This document shows positions 47,193-57,997 of a stretch of DNA of 64,000 nucleotides, one piece after another; position 1 is the first letter of the stretch, and every line of letters starts with the position of its first letter. The position numbers were made by a program, and so were the translations under genes. This stretch comes from Lunularia cruciata (Eukaryota; Streptophyta; Marchantiopsida; Lunulariales; Lunulariaceae), in contig OX419758.1 in NCBI GenBank assembly GCA_948567375.1, forward strand, positions 63,803,001 to 63,867,000. The letters are read 5' to 3'. Below the pieces are notes generated by a model. It saw only the letters and a program-made list of their open reading frames with translations, made no database searches and had not been told where the DNA came from.

Positions 47193-47415
47193 ATTATAGA
47201 TTGTTGTTTTCTCTATGACATAGAGAGGTACTTCTTGCCTACCTGCTCTATCTTTAACTCAATGATCTTCCATTGGTGAGTCCTCACTACCTTCTTTCTC
47301 CAATCGACCATGGGATTGTAGTGCTTCATCCACAACATGCCTAAGATTGCATCATTACGAGCTAATTGTATCACTCGCCACTCAATTTCTTCTTGATATT
47401 CACCTACAAAGAGTG

Positions 47416-47697
47416 CTACCTCCTAGATAATGACTCAATCCTCTCTATCTGTCCATAAGGTAACTCTACTTCTTCACTCTCATACTTCTCTAGATCCATC
47501 TCCAATCTCAATGCAACAGAGCAAGACACAAAATTATTTGTTGCTCCAGGATCTATCAATACTCTCACCTGATTATCTTCTAGGACTCCATTCACAAAAA
47601 TCAATTGTGTTTGCTTTTTTGGATCTTCATGCACTCTTCCACTTCCTCCCCTCACTTTTCTACTTCCTAATTGAGCTAGTAAGTCCATAAGGAACAT
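47416..47697 (-). pseudogene. D2 aspartic protease
   Basis: The open frame of 93 codons contains VRVLIDPGATNNFVSCSVA, the retropepsin active-site region. The motif is D-P-G-A instead of the usual D-S/T-G-A. In D1 the same place reads H-P-G-A, so the Pro is shared within the family. The enzyme would cut the Gag-Pol precursor. Confidence 0.8.
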
Positions 47698-47715
47698 TTA
47701 CTAGCGATTTTCATT

Positions 47716-48045
47716 TTCTGAGGTGATTTCTACATCCTCCTCGTCAATTCGTCTCCATGTTATTCAAAGATCACCTATATGGAGGCAGAGGGCCTCTAAG
47801 GGAGCAAGTATAACAATTGATAGATATGTGCCCATTATGGCCACAATTGTAACAGTGACGTTATTCTCCTTGAGGTCCTTTTCTGAGGTGATTTCTACAT
47901 CCTCCTCGTCAATTTGTCTCCATGTTATTCAAAGATCACCTATATGGAGGCAGAGGGCCTCTAAGGGAGCAAGTATGACAATTGATAGATATGTGCCCAT
48001 TATGGCCACAATTGTAACAGTGACGTTATTCTCCTTGAGGTCCTT
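47716..48045 (-). repeat. 165-bp tandem duplication with two CCHC zinc knuckles
   Basis: Two almost identical copies (47716-47880 and 47881-48045) each encode CYNCGHNGHISINC on the minus strand. This is a C-X2-C-X4-H-X4-C nucleocapsid knuckle. D1 has the block once, near 51180-51340. The duplication is therefore specific to D2 and recent, because the copies differ at only a few positions. Confidence 0.85.
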
Positions 48046-48990
48046 CTCCTCGTGGCACTCCCTCTCTTTGTTCCTCCACTTGTTCCTGTTCTCCTTGGAG
48101 TTTAGGTTTAGTCTCGTTCTCCTTGGAGTCTTTGGTCTCAAAATCAAAGGTTGCCAAATTCCATAGGAATTGGTCCCCACACATGTGCATTTCAGCCCGA
48201 TAATGCTAAGAAGGAACTACTCCTTCACCTCCTCCCAATGCCCCAACTATTCTCTACACGCATGCAATGGCCTCAAATATAATTCAAGGGTTTTGTACCA
48301 TGACTTCTTGGCAAATCCGCTCCTTCAACCCTCGTTTGAAATTGTCTAGTGTCTCTATTAGGCTCATGTCAATTATTGCGACTTGTAGATCAAGAAACGC
48401 CTCCATGTACTCTTGTATGCTATTCTTTTGTCTCAATCCCCAAAGTCAGGTTCGGGCCATCTGCACAAAATCCACATATCGGAAATTCTTCAATAGTACT
48501 TCTTGCATCATTTTCCATGTAACCTCTCTTCCTTCTGCCAACCTTGATCATTCCCAAGCATCATACCATGTAAGGGCTTTATCGGTCAAGTACCCACACA
48601 CAAACATGCTTGCGGACTGCTTGGTGATCTCCGTTGAGAACAATCTGAAGTATCGATTCATCCTTGAGATCCAGTTCTCCACTACTCCCATAGAATGTTG
48701 CCCTTTGTAGGGTTCAATATTGCAGGTCTTCTTCATCTATAGTAACAATGTGGCCTCATTGTTGATCGGGTTTGGTGCCATAGGCATGGGTGCTTCTTCA
48801 ATCACAAGTACCAGGTTTTGTGATGGTTCTCCCTCTGGCATTGCTTGGTCATTCCTCAAGGTTTGTACTTGACTTTGTAACGCCTCCATGGTCATCTTGA
48901 TCTCTCAAAACTCTTTCAACATCCCTTGCATTCCTTGCATCAGCTCTTGCAACTATGGATCCATGGTCCCTACAAACACTCAATCTCTAC
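48046..48990 (-). pseudogene. D2 gag (capsid)
   Basis: The minus-strand fragment at 48548-48736 reads VVENWISRMNRYFRLFSTE, then LTDKALTWYDAWE, a Ty3/gypsy capsid core. Downstream fragments in neighbouring frames continue it toward the zinc knuckles. The N-terminal part upstream of 48740 includes a proline- and methionine-rich stretch. Stops break the frame. Confidence 0.7.
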
Positions 48991-49539
48991 TTCCTACTTC
49001 AATAGAGAGCTAATATGATCACTCAAGAGGGTGCACAAACTATGGGAACTACCATTGGAACTTCGGAGGCTATCACTTGTTGATAGTATTCCTCACCAAA
49101 ATTCTTGACTACAAAATCTCTAAACACTTTTGGTCTCACTACATAATGAATTTCTACTTGGGTGTTGAAAAGGAGAGGATTTGGGACATTCAATCCATCA
49201 CAATAGAATGTAGATTGTCAAATCCTACTCTCTATTGTAAATCACGACAAGAAGGATCACCGAGTTTGGTGAATTCATCACTATGTCCATGAACTCTACT
49301 CCGAAATGGTAAACCAAATATACTCTCACTTGCTCTTGCTGGATGTACATAACCTTGATATGAAATGGATTCAAGAATGGAAAGTGCAGTGCAGGGAATT
49401 GTCCACCAGGAGCATCCATCCCATCCTCTCTCTAAAACACTCCCAACCTATTCATTGCATTGCGGTCTTTCTCCCCAAACTTACTTAGTCTTAGTAGCTC
49501 ATGTTCTTCCAAGGGGTGATAAACTCTCTTGGATTGAAA

Positions 49540-50292
49540 CACCTACTTTGATACCATTGTAATCGGAGGATAGAGAAACAAAACATAGAAACATAAATTC
49601 CACACTCAAACTCTCATGCCCCATGAGGAGCACCTTCTCTTTATTATATAGCCAAAGGGGATGTCCTCCAAGGAAGTTCCACCATAGGATTAGGTACAAG
49701 GATAGGTCACATTTCAGCAAGCTCCACCCTCAGATTACTTGCCTGGATGGGTGATATGTCGGTCTTGGTCCTATCTATTTGGTCAAATTGACTTTGACCA
49801 GAGGGAATCTCTTAGGGAATCTTCTTGTAGGAATATTCGAATCACGTGGTTGAGGTACTATTGGAAAGCTTTCAACAAGAAAAACCTGGGGAGAGGTAAG
49901 GCCAGCATCTCCTCCATTGGGGGGGATCTGCATATTTTTGAGGCCTAATTCATCCGTTTAGGCTTCCAAAATTACCTCAAGTTTTCAGCCCTATTTTGGC
50001 TTCTGCCCTATTAGTAGAAGTGCTCTTTTGGTGATACTTCTAACTAATCTCCTTTCTCCATCATGTGTAACATCCTTCCAAATATTACCACCCCAAGTTT
50101 CACCTCTAGATCAGATGCTTGGCTATTGATCTTAAGGTTTCTAAGCATATTTTGGTTTCTGGCCTATTAGTAGAAGTACCCTTTTGGTGATGCCTCATTG
50201 TAATCTATTGAGTCCATCATGTATACCATCCTCCCAGATGTTACCAAACCAAATTTCATCTCTACAACATTTGTCTAGCTATTGGTATTACA
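49540..50292 (-). repeat. D2 primer site and 5' LTR (735 bp)
   Basis: The LTR is 49558-50292 and the primer site (minus strand TGGTATCAAAGTAGGTG) is 49540-49556, one base from it. This pairs with initiator tRNA-Met as in many plant LTR elements. Two copies of a CCTATTAGTAGAAG block, at 50007 and 50163, mark the 156-bp internal duplication. Confidence 0.9.
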
Positions 50293-50297
50293 CCGAT

Positions 50298-52851
50298 AGT
50301 TAATGCACATGTGCATTGTACCATCCTTCTTCTTCACAAACAAGATAGAAGCCTCGTATAGTGAGATAGAAGCCTCGTATAGTGAGATATGAGGTTGAAT
50401 AAACCCTTTTTGCAACATCTCCTCAATTTGAGCTTGACATTCTTCCAACTCATGAGGTGATAGTTGATATAAGGCTTACAAGGAGGTGTCATTCTCCAAA
50501 GTAGCTCAATTTTATGATCTACCCTCCTTTTTGGTGGTAGTCTTGCGGGTAAAGCATCCAAAATATATATTGAAACTCATTAACCACATCTTTCAAATTC
50601 TTAGGAGTTTTTCCATTGGGTTGTGCACTTTGGCCTTCTCTTATTATGCCCATGAAAATCTATTTGTCTTACCTAATGTTGTTGTCCCTATGACATAAAG
50701 AAGTAGTTCTTGCCTTTGTGATCTTTCTTTAATCCCATTGGCTTGTTCTCACTCCTTTCTTTCTCCAATCAACTATGGGGTTGTAGTGCTCCATCCATGG
50801 TATGCCTAAGATCACATCAAAACAGGCTTACCATATCACTCACCACTCAATCTCTTCTTGATACTCTTTTATAGAGAGTGTTACCTTTCTTGGTAATGAC
50901 TCAATCCTCTTTGTCTAACCATTAGATAACTCTACTTCTTCATTCTCATCCTTCTCTAGTTCCATCTCCAACCTTATTACAATGGAGCAAGACAAGAAAT
51001 TTGTTGTTGCTCCAGGGTGTATCAATACTCTCACTTGATTGCCTTCTAGGATTACATTTATGACAATCAGTTGGGTGTTTGTCTTCCTCAACCTTTGCGT
51101 ACTTGTCCTCTTCTTCCCTTTGCTTTTACTCTTCTCCCTTGAGCAAATAAGGCCATGAGGTATATTTATTCATGATCTTTGTTTTCTGATGTGAATTTAA
51201 CATCCTCTTTGTCAATTTGTCTTTCCATGTTATTCAAAGGTTGCTTATACGGAGGCCAGAGGCCTCTAGAAAGATGAGCACAAGAATTGATGGTGATGTG
51301 CCAACTTGGCCACAATTGTAACAATGTTGTGGTTTTGCTCAAGCCTCTTCTCCTCATGGGACCCTGTCTCTCCTTTCTTTGACTTGTCCCCCATTCTCCT
51401 TGGAGCAGTTATGCTCCTTGGTCTTGGAACCAAATGTTGCCCAATCCATAGGAATTGATCCACCAAAATGAGGTATCTCAGCCAAATAGTGTTGCATTAG
51501 GATTGGCCTTCATCTCCTCCAAGTGTCCCTACTATTCTATGAGCACAAGCAATGCCTTCAAAAATAGCGTGAGGATTTTTTACCATTACCTCTTGGTAAA
51601 TTCACTCTTTTAACCTTTATTTGAAATTTTCCAGAGCCTTTATTACAATCATATTGGTTATCACAACCTGTAGATCAAAAAATGTCTCCATGTACTCTTG
51701 TATGTTGTTCTTTTGCTTCAAAACCTAGAGTTGGGTTTGGGCCATTTGCACAAAATCCACAAATTGGAATTTCTTCAGTAGCACTTCTTGCATTACCATC
51801 CAAGTGATCTCTCTTCCTTCTACCAAAAATTCTCATTCTTAAGCATTGTACCTTGTGAAGGCTTTATTGGTCAAGTACCCACATGCAAACATATCTACAG
51901 AATGATCAATGATCTTAGTTGTGAATAATGAAAATTATCAATTTATTCTTGAAATCTTGTTTTCCACTACTCCCATAGAATGATGTCTCTTGTAAAGCTT
52001 GATGTTGTATGTCTTCTTCATCCATAGTAGCAATGTGGCTTCATTGTTGATTGGTGTCCATGTTGGTGTCATTGGCATGAGTGACTCTCTACGTGCTTTG
52101 GCCACTGGTACTAGGTTTTGGAATGGTTTCCCTTCTTGCATTACCTGATCATTCTTGAAGGCACATACTTGACTTTGCAATGCCTCCATTGTCTTTTGAT
52201 CTCTTGAAACTCATTAACATTCCTTGCATTTTGTGCATCAAAGCCTACAACTATGGCTCCATGATTCATATACATGGCAAACACTCAATCGTTACTTCAT
52301 ACTTCAATAGAGGGTTAATATGATCACTTGGGAGGGGGCATGAACTATTGGGACTACCATTAGAACCTCAAAAGCTATCACTTGTTGATAATATCCCTCA
52401 CCACAATTTAGACTACAAAATCCCAAACATCACTTTTGGTCTAATCACATAATGGATTTTACTTGCGTGTTGAAAGGGAGAGGATTTTGTATATTGAGAT
52501 CCGTTGCTTCATAATGGAAAGCAAATTGTTAAATCTCACTTTCTATTGCATGTCACCATATTTAGAATCACCCGACTTGATAGATTCATCATTATATCCA
52601 TGAACTCTATTCCAAAATGATAAACAAGATATACTCTCACTTGCTCACACTTGATATACATAGTCTTAATGTAGAATGATTTCAAGAACAAAATGAGGGG
52701 TGCAAGAGATTGTCTTCTAGGATCTTCCATCCCATCCTCTCTCTCAAACATCCCAATCTATTGGTTATACTAAGTTTTCTCCCCTCAAAATTACTCAGTC
52801 GTAATAGCTCATGTTCCTCCAAGAAGGATGATCTACTCTCTTGGATTGAAA
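50298..52851 (-). pseudogene. D1 gag, protease and start of RT
   Basis: RT N-terminal fragments lie at 50334-50561 (RRVDHKIELLWRMTPPCK). The protease region near 51000-51060 reads LIHPGATTNFLS. A single zinc-knuckle block lies near 51290-51335, and gag fragments near 51940-52190 include MKKTYNIKLYKRHHSMGVVE. Sequence and order follow D2 closely, but with more stops. Confidence 0.8.
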
Positions 52852-52935
52852 CACCTACTTTGATACCATTGTAATATTCCAAGAATAGGAGAACCCCCAA
52901 GAGAAACATTGAAGAAAAACACAACACAAAGCTTA

Positions 52936-53628
52936 TATAATACCAATAGCTAGACAGATGATCTAGAGATGAAATTTGGTTTGGTAACATTTGGGAGGAT
53001 GGTATACATGATGGACTCAATAGATTACAATGAGGCATCACCAAAAGGGTACTTCTACTAATAGGCCAAAAACCAAAATATGCTTAGAAACCTTAGGATC
53101 AATAGCTAGGTATATGATCTAGAGGTGAAACTTGGGGTGGTAATATCTGGAAGGATGTTACACATGATGGAGAAAGTAGATCAGATAGAAGTCTCACCAA
53201 AAGAGCACTTCTACTAATAGGGCAAAAGCTAAAATAGACCTAAAACTTCAGAGGCAATTTTGGATGCCTAAACGGCCTGAAAACTGTGTAGATTCCCCCC
53301 TCCCCCCTTGCTAAGAGCTTTCCACTGGTACCTCAACCACATGATTCTAAGATTCCTATAGAAAGATTCTCTAAAGGATTCCCTCTAGTCAAAGTCAATT
53401 TGACCAACTAGATAGGACTAGGACCAACATGTCACCCATCCATGCAAGTAATCTAAGGGTGGAGCTTGCTGACATGTCACCTATCCTTGTACCTAATCCT
53501 ATGGTGGAGCTTCCTTGGAGGACATCCCCTTTGGCTATATAATAAGGAGAAGGTGCTCCTTGTGGAGCATGAGAGTTTGAGTGTGGAATTTGTACTTTTA
53601 TGTTGTGTTTCTCTATCCTCAGATTATA
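52936..53628 (+). mobile_element. family D solo LTR (S1)
   Basis: It starts TATAATACCAATAGCTAG and ends CCTCAGATTATA. The usual TG/CA ends have decayed to TA. Flanks GCTTA (52931-52935) and GCTTC (53629-53633) form a target-site duplication with one change. Confidence 0.85.
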
Positions 53629-53969
53629 GCTTCAAACTCAATACTCCAATGCCCCGAGGGAGCACCTTGTCTTTATTATATAGCAAAGAGGATCCTCTCA
53701 AAGGAAGCTCCACCCTTAGATCAAGTACATGGATTGGTGATATGCAGCAATCTCCACTCTTAGATTAGTTACATGGATGGGTGAGATATTGGTCATTCCC
53801 ATATCTAGTTGGTCAAACAAGTTTGACCTGAAGGAATCTTCTTGTAAGAAGCTCAAAATTGTATGGGTAAGGTACCATTAGAAAGCTCTCAACAAGATAA
53901 AAAATGGAGGGAGAAGGCTAACATTTTATACCATGGAGTGCATTTCTATTCTTTTTTAAGCCTATTCAT

Positions 53970-54672
53970 TGTAATACCAATAGCTAAACATATTATCTAG
54001 AAGTGAAATTTGGTTTGGTAATATCTAGAAGGATGTTATACATGATGTACTAAATAGACAAGATAGAGGTATCACCAAAAGTGTACTTCTACTAATTGGG
54101 CAAAAACAAAACAAGCTTGAAAACATTAGAACCAATAGCTAGACATATGATCTAGAGGTGAAATTTGGTTTGGTAATATCTGGAAGGATGTTACACATGA
54201 TGGACTACAGAGATCAAAAATAGGTATTACCAAAAAGAGCACATCTATTAATAGAGAAAAAAAATCAAAATATGCTTGAAATCTTTAGAGGTAATTTTGA
54301 GGGCCTAAATGGATGAATTAGGTCTAAAAAATGTGCAAGTCTTTCCCTTTCCCAAAGAAAAAAAGGAGATCCTTCCCTCCCCCTATTTGTCTCATCAAGA
54401 GCTTTCTAACGGTACCTCATCCATGTGATTTTGAGATTCTTACAAGAAGATTCTCTAAAAATTCCTTTTGGTCAACACTAATTTGACCAACCAGATAGGA
54501 CCAGATCCAACATGTCACCCATGCATGCATCTGATCCAAGGCCTATGCTTCCGTTGAGTGTCATTGCTTTGCTATTTAATAAAGCCAAGGTGCTCCTTTG
54601 GCGCATCAGAGTTTTGAGTGTGAAACTTGTGTTTTTTCATTTGTGTTTCTCTATTATCTTCAAAACATTATA
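53970..54672 (+). mobile_element. family D solo LTR (S2)
   Basis: It starts TGTAATACCAATAGC and ends CAAAACATTATA, flanked by TTCAT on both sides (53965-53969 and 54673-54677), a perfect target-site duplication. It is the long subtype with an internal duplication near its start. Confidence 0.88.
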
Positions 54673-54862
54673 TTCATCCATTTAGGCCTCCAAAATTGGC
54701 TCTAAAGTTTTTAGTGTGTTTTTGACTCCTACCCTATTAGTGAAAGTGCTCTTTTGGTGACATTTATATTTGATCTACTTAGTCCATCATATATAACATT
54801 CTTTTATATATTATCAAGCTAATTTCCACCTCTAGATAATATATCTAGCTACTTGTATTACA

Positions 54863-55745
54863 TCCCGACATAATACAAGTTAAGGTTTGTATCAAATTCT
54901 AGTTCATCATTTTGTTGTACACATTTGTGTATGCTCAATATGCAATTGCCTTGTGCACATGAATTGGATTTGTATTAGGGAAGTTGCAATGAGGACCTCC
55001 ATGATCCCTAACGCATCAATGTAAGTGTTTGTGTATGTTTTGTGATTGTTGGAGTTTAAAATTCCAGACCCATCACTCTCAATGTGAAATAATCACTCTA
55101 AACTCTAAAAGCACTCATAACTTTCTATGTAATTCTCCATAGCCTTCAATCTAGGTACCAATGGAACCAAAATTGAAAAATGAACAGAAATGATAATTCA
55201 TCCATGTGATATAAGCTTGTGAGCTCTCCAAAAATCTCTTTTCTCTCATCTCTCCCTCTCTCTCCCATTACTCCTCTCTCAAAAGCAAGGAAGGAGAAAG
55301 CGTAGAGAAGACTAGGATGTTTTGTGGGTTGTTTGAATGAGGAAGCAAAAATTGCAGACATGGGTTTGAAGAAGTGAGAGTCTGTCAAGAAGTGTAAGTA
55401 TCACAATAAGTTGCAGAAGAGTGATAATCAACCTTATCACTACCATTTCATATGCGCTATGGTATGTTGTAGGAGAATACCACTACTTAGTGTAAAATAC
55501 AATCACCAAAATTGCACAAAATACACCAGCCCTATGTCATAGCTTAGTTTTTGAAATAGTTCCTCCCTTTCTCCACTCTTGTAAATAAACTACCGTCTAC
55601 ATCTAGAGTATACCTTGCCGGCTCAATGAGAAAACCACAGTGGAGATGCTAAAGCATATAAGAAGTAACCACTCTAGTGAAAGTTGATCATATAGTCACA
55701 AGTCTTTATGTATGAGAAGCTTGTAAGCTTGGTCTTGGGTCTATT
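54863..55745. other. no recognisable gene or element
   Basis: This flanks D1 and has no matching target-site duplication. ORFs are short. An 80-codon minus-strand ORF at 55146-55388 lies across pyrimidine-rich sequence and has no recognised domain. Confidence 0.4.
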
Positions 55746-57000
55746 AACATATAGTCGGTTAAGTAAATATTGTAATTGTGATGGATTATTAATTATTTAT
55801 GTTATGTCAAATAAATTTATTGAATAACTAATTTTTAATGAAATAGTAAAATTATGTACAATTTGTATTTTGGTTATTTATAATATGTAGTTATCAATTA
55901 TAGTCTATCATGATGATCAATGATGATCTTATTATTAATTTATATTTTAAATATCTTTTAAGGTCAAATAAATTATATTTTAAAATTTATTAAATAAATA
56001 GCTTAAAATTTTTATGAAAAATAAAATTACATAGTAATATAATTATTTCGGTTAATCATAATATTTCATATCAATTATAGTCAATTATGATTATTATTGA
56101 TTATTTTTTATTTATTCATTAAATAAATTTATTAATATATTTTGAGTTGAGTAACTTATTTAAAAATTATATTTACGTTATATTACGAATAAATATTATT
56201 TAATAATTTTCAATATATTTTATAATTGAAGATAATTTTGATTTTTTATATCAATTAATTTTGATTTTGATTTTTAATTAAATATTTAAAATAATAAATA
56301 ATATTTTAATTTGATCAAAACATAATAAATTCATGTTATATCTCATGATTGATAAACTTATCAATATTTTGACGATATATTTTAATTTAAGAAGTTAGCT
56401 ACAGCTCTGTACGACTATCCAACTCACAAATTCAGTGAGCCAAGTAACCATTAGTTCAAGTTAGCGGGCTAAACCATTTTAGTAAACTTTTAGCCCGGGT
56501 CTCACGGCGAGGGTTCTTCTCGCGATACAAATTATTGTTTCTTGTTATTATACTAGCCACTCTCTTTACTTATTTCTGTTCCTACCCCGGATCTGCCTTC
56601 AACCTCTTTATTTCGATGGTTTGTTACTTTGGGTCTACTAGAATCACATTTATAAAATTTCCCAGTTAATTTAAACCATGGTTGAACATGGGATTCTATA
56701 AATTAATTAAAAATGAATTATAATCTTGTTAATTAAAATATTAAGATATTTAATTTTTAAAATATGAAAGTTTTCATCTATTTAAAATTTTTTCGTAACT
56801 GATTAGAATAAAATTATTTTATTATCATTTTCATGACTAATATATTTATAGCTTAATTTGTAATAGTTCATAAATTTATAATAAAAATTTATAATTAATT
56901 TAAAATGTGTGAATAAGAAAAAAATTAAATTATATATAACTAAAATTTATTCCAAGATTTCAAAATATGAATTTTAAAATAATAATATATGTAAATTATG
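55746..57000. repeat. very AT-rich block with degenerate repeats of about 170-178 bp
   Basis: TATCAATTATAGTC blocks at about 55891 and 56069 are spaced about 178 bp apart. The preceding GTCAAATAAATTTATT-like blocks are spaced similarly. A third, more decayed unit is possible after 56130. An interlude of normal composition (56395-56640) precedes more AT-rich sequence to 57000. No coding potential. Confidence 0.5.
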
Positions 57001-57607
57001 TTATATACACTGTGAAAGTTTAGACATTTGCGGACATTCTCTAGTGGATTCCAAGTTGAGAGGATACAGGTGACAAAAGTTGAGGAATAAAGATTTCAAT
57101 TCAATATGTTTATGCTAGTGCACTTTGTTGGATTGTTTGAAAACCAAAATATTAGAGTGTTTTGGTTATTTCTTGTACCAAATATTTCAGTTTGATAGTC
57201 TTCTGTTAACTATGTTAATCCTAATGGTTTTATTTTAATTTTAGAGATCAATTTAACTAAGATATTATTACACAACTTAATTTTGCAAATAAATATGGAT
57301 CTACGAAAACGTTTCTCACATGTATTGTATTCAACACATTCAAACGAAACTAAGCAATAATAACTATCACTTTACCCAAAAAAAAAAATTTTAAAAATCT
57401 TCACTGTGGAAAGTGAAATGTTTATTTTAGTAGAACAGACTGGAACATCAAAACAGCGTACCGTAATGAGAGGGAATCACAGTGGTGTCCTGGCTCATTA
57501 AATCGTCGTATACGAGCTTTCAGGAGGCCCGCACAGGGACAGGACCACGGGACAGTCCGCTCCCTTCGAACGCCCCATAAGAACCTAGTTGCTGACCTAA
57601 TGGGTGA

Positions 57608-57841
57608 ATGAAGAAAATGTCACTGTTGTGCTCTGCAAGAGGTGGGGGTGGGGGTCTCTGGAGCCAGCGGTGCAGAAGTCAGCCTCACTCTTACCGTATT
57701 CTGGCCGCAGCAGTTCCTTGCCTACTTCATGATGGACACATCTTGCAGTTTCATGAGGTCATATATATTGAGGAGAGACCAGACCTTCTCAAGTCAATAC
57801 TCAAAGCTTGTAAAACTTATCGAGATGGTATCTGGATTTTG
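57608..57841 (+). CDS. possible first exon, unknown protein
   Basis: An ATG at 57608 opens a frame reading MKKMSLLCSARGGGGGLW. The second half is more protein-like (FHEVIYIEERPDLLKSILKA, then CKTYRDGIWIL) and ends at a consensus donor, TTTTG/GTAAGTGC at 57841/57842. The stretch from about 57440 to 57841 is richer in GC than its AT-rich surroundings. I cannot find the following exons or name a family. A relic of a gene fragment is equally possible. Confidence 0.25.
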
Positions 57842-57997
57842 GTAAGTGCACGATGCCACATTCATTTCTGTCTAACATCTTCAAGATTTCTTTTACCATT
57901 GACAAGGATGAGTAATATAACATCCTTGTCATCAGTGAGAGCTACAGGAGACTCTAGCTATGCATTTCCGACATATATGGATTTAAAAGCACCTTAA

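Larger units (their letters stand above)
43520..50292 (-). mobile_element. family D chromovirus D2, full length (6773 bp)
   Basis: It has complete LTRs at both ends (43520-44257 and 49558-50292), a primer binding site, a polypurine tract and all pol domains in the order gag, PR, RT, RNase H, IN, chromodomain. It is flanked by the perfect 5-bp duplication CCGAT (43515-43519 and 50293-50297). The LTRs match at roughly nine bases in ten by eye, so it is younger than D1. ORFs are nonetheless broken by scattered stops and frameshifts, so it is not autonomous as read. Confidence 0.92.
40510..54862 (-). mobile_element. family D chromovirus D1, old, interrupted by D2 and solo LTRs
   Basis: The 3' LTR is at 40510-40895 and the internal part at 40896-43519 and 50298-52851. 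The primer site is at 52852-52868 and the 5' LTR spans 52870-54862 with two nested solo LTRs. D2 splits its RT at the VDYRGLN position. Flanks CCTCA and TCCCG do not match, so the target-site duplication is lost. Both LTRs are of the short subtype and many stops are present, fitting an older insertion than D2. Confidence 0.85.
52852..54862 (-). repeat. D1 primer site and 5' LTR, split by two solo LTRs
   Basis: The primer site is 52852-52868. LTR pieces are 52870-52935, 53629-53969 and 54673-54862, which together make a short-subtype LTR of about 590 bp ending CTTGTATTACA. The two interruptions are solo LTRs of the same family in the opposite orientation. Confidence 0.85.

Noticed and set aside
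43520-50292. Pararetrovirus (caulimovirus-like) insertion, because of the FLDD reverse transcriptase
   Set aside because: LTRs, target-site duplication, integrase and chromodomain are all present and no movement-protein region is seen. This is a Ty3/gypsy retrotransposon.
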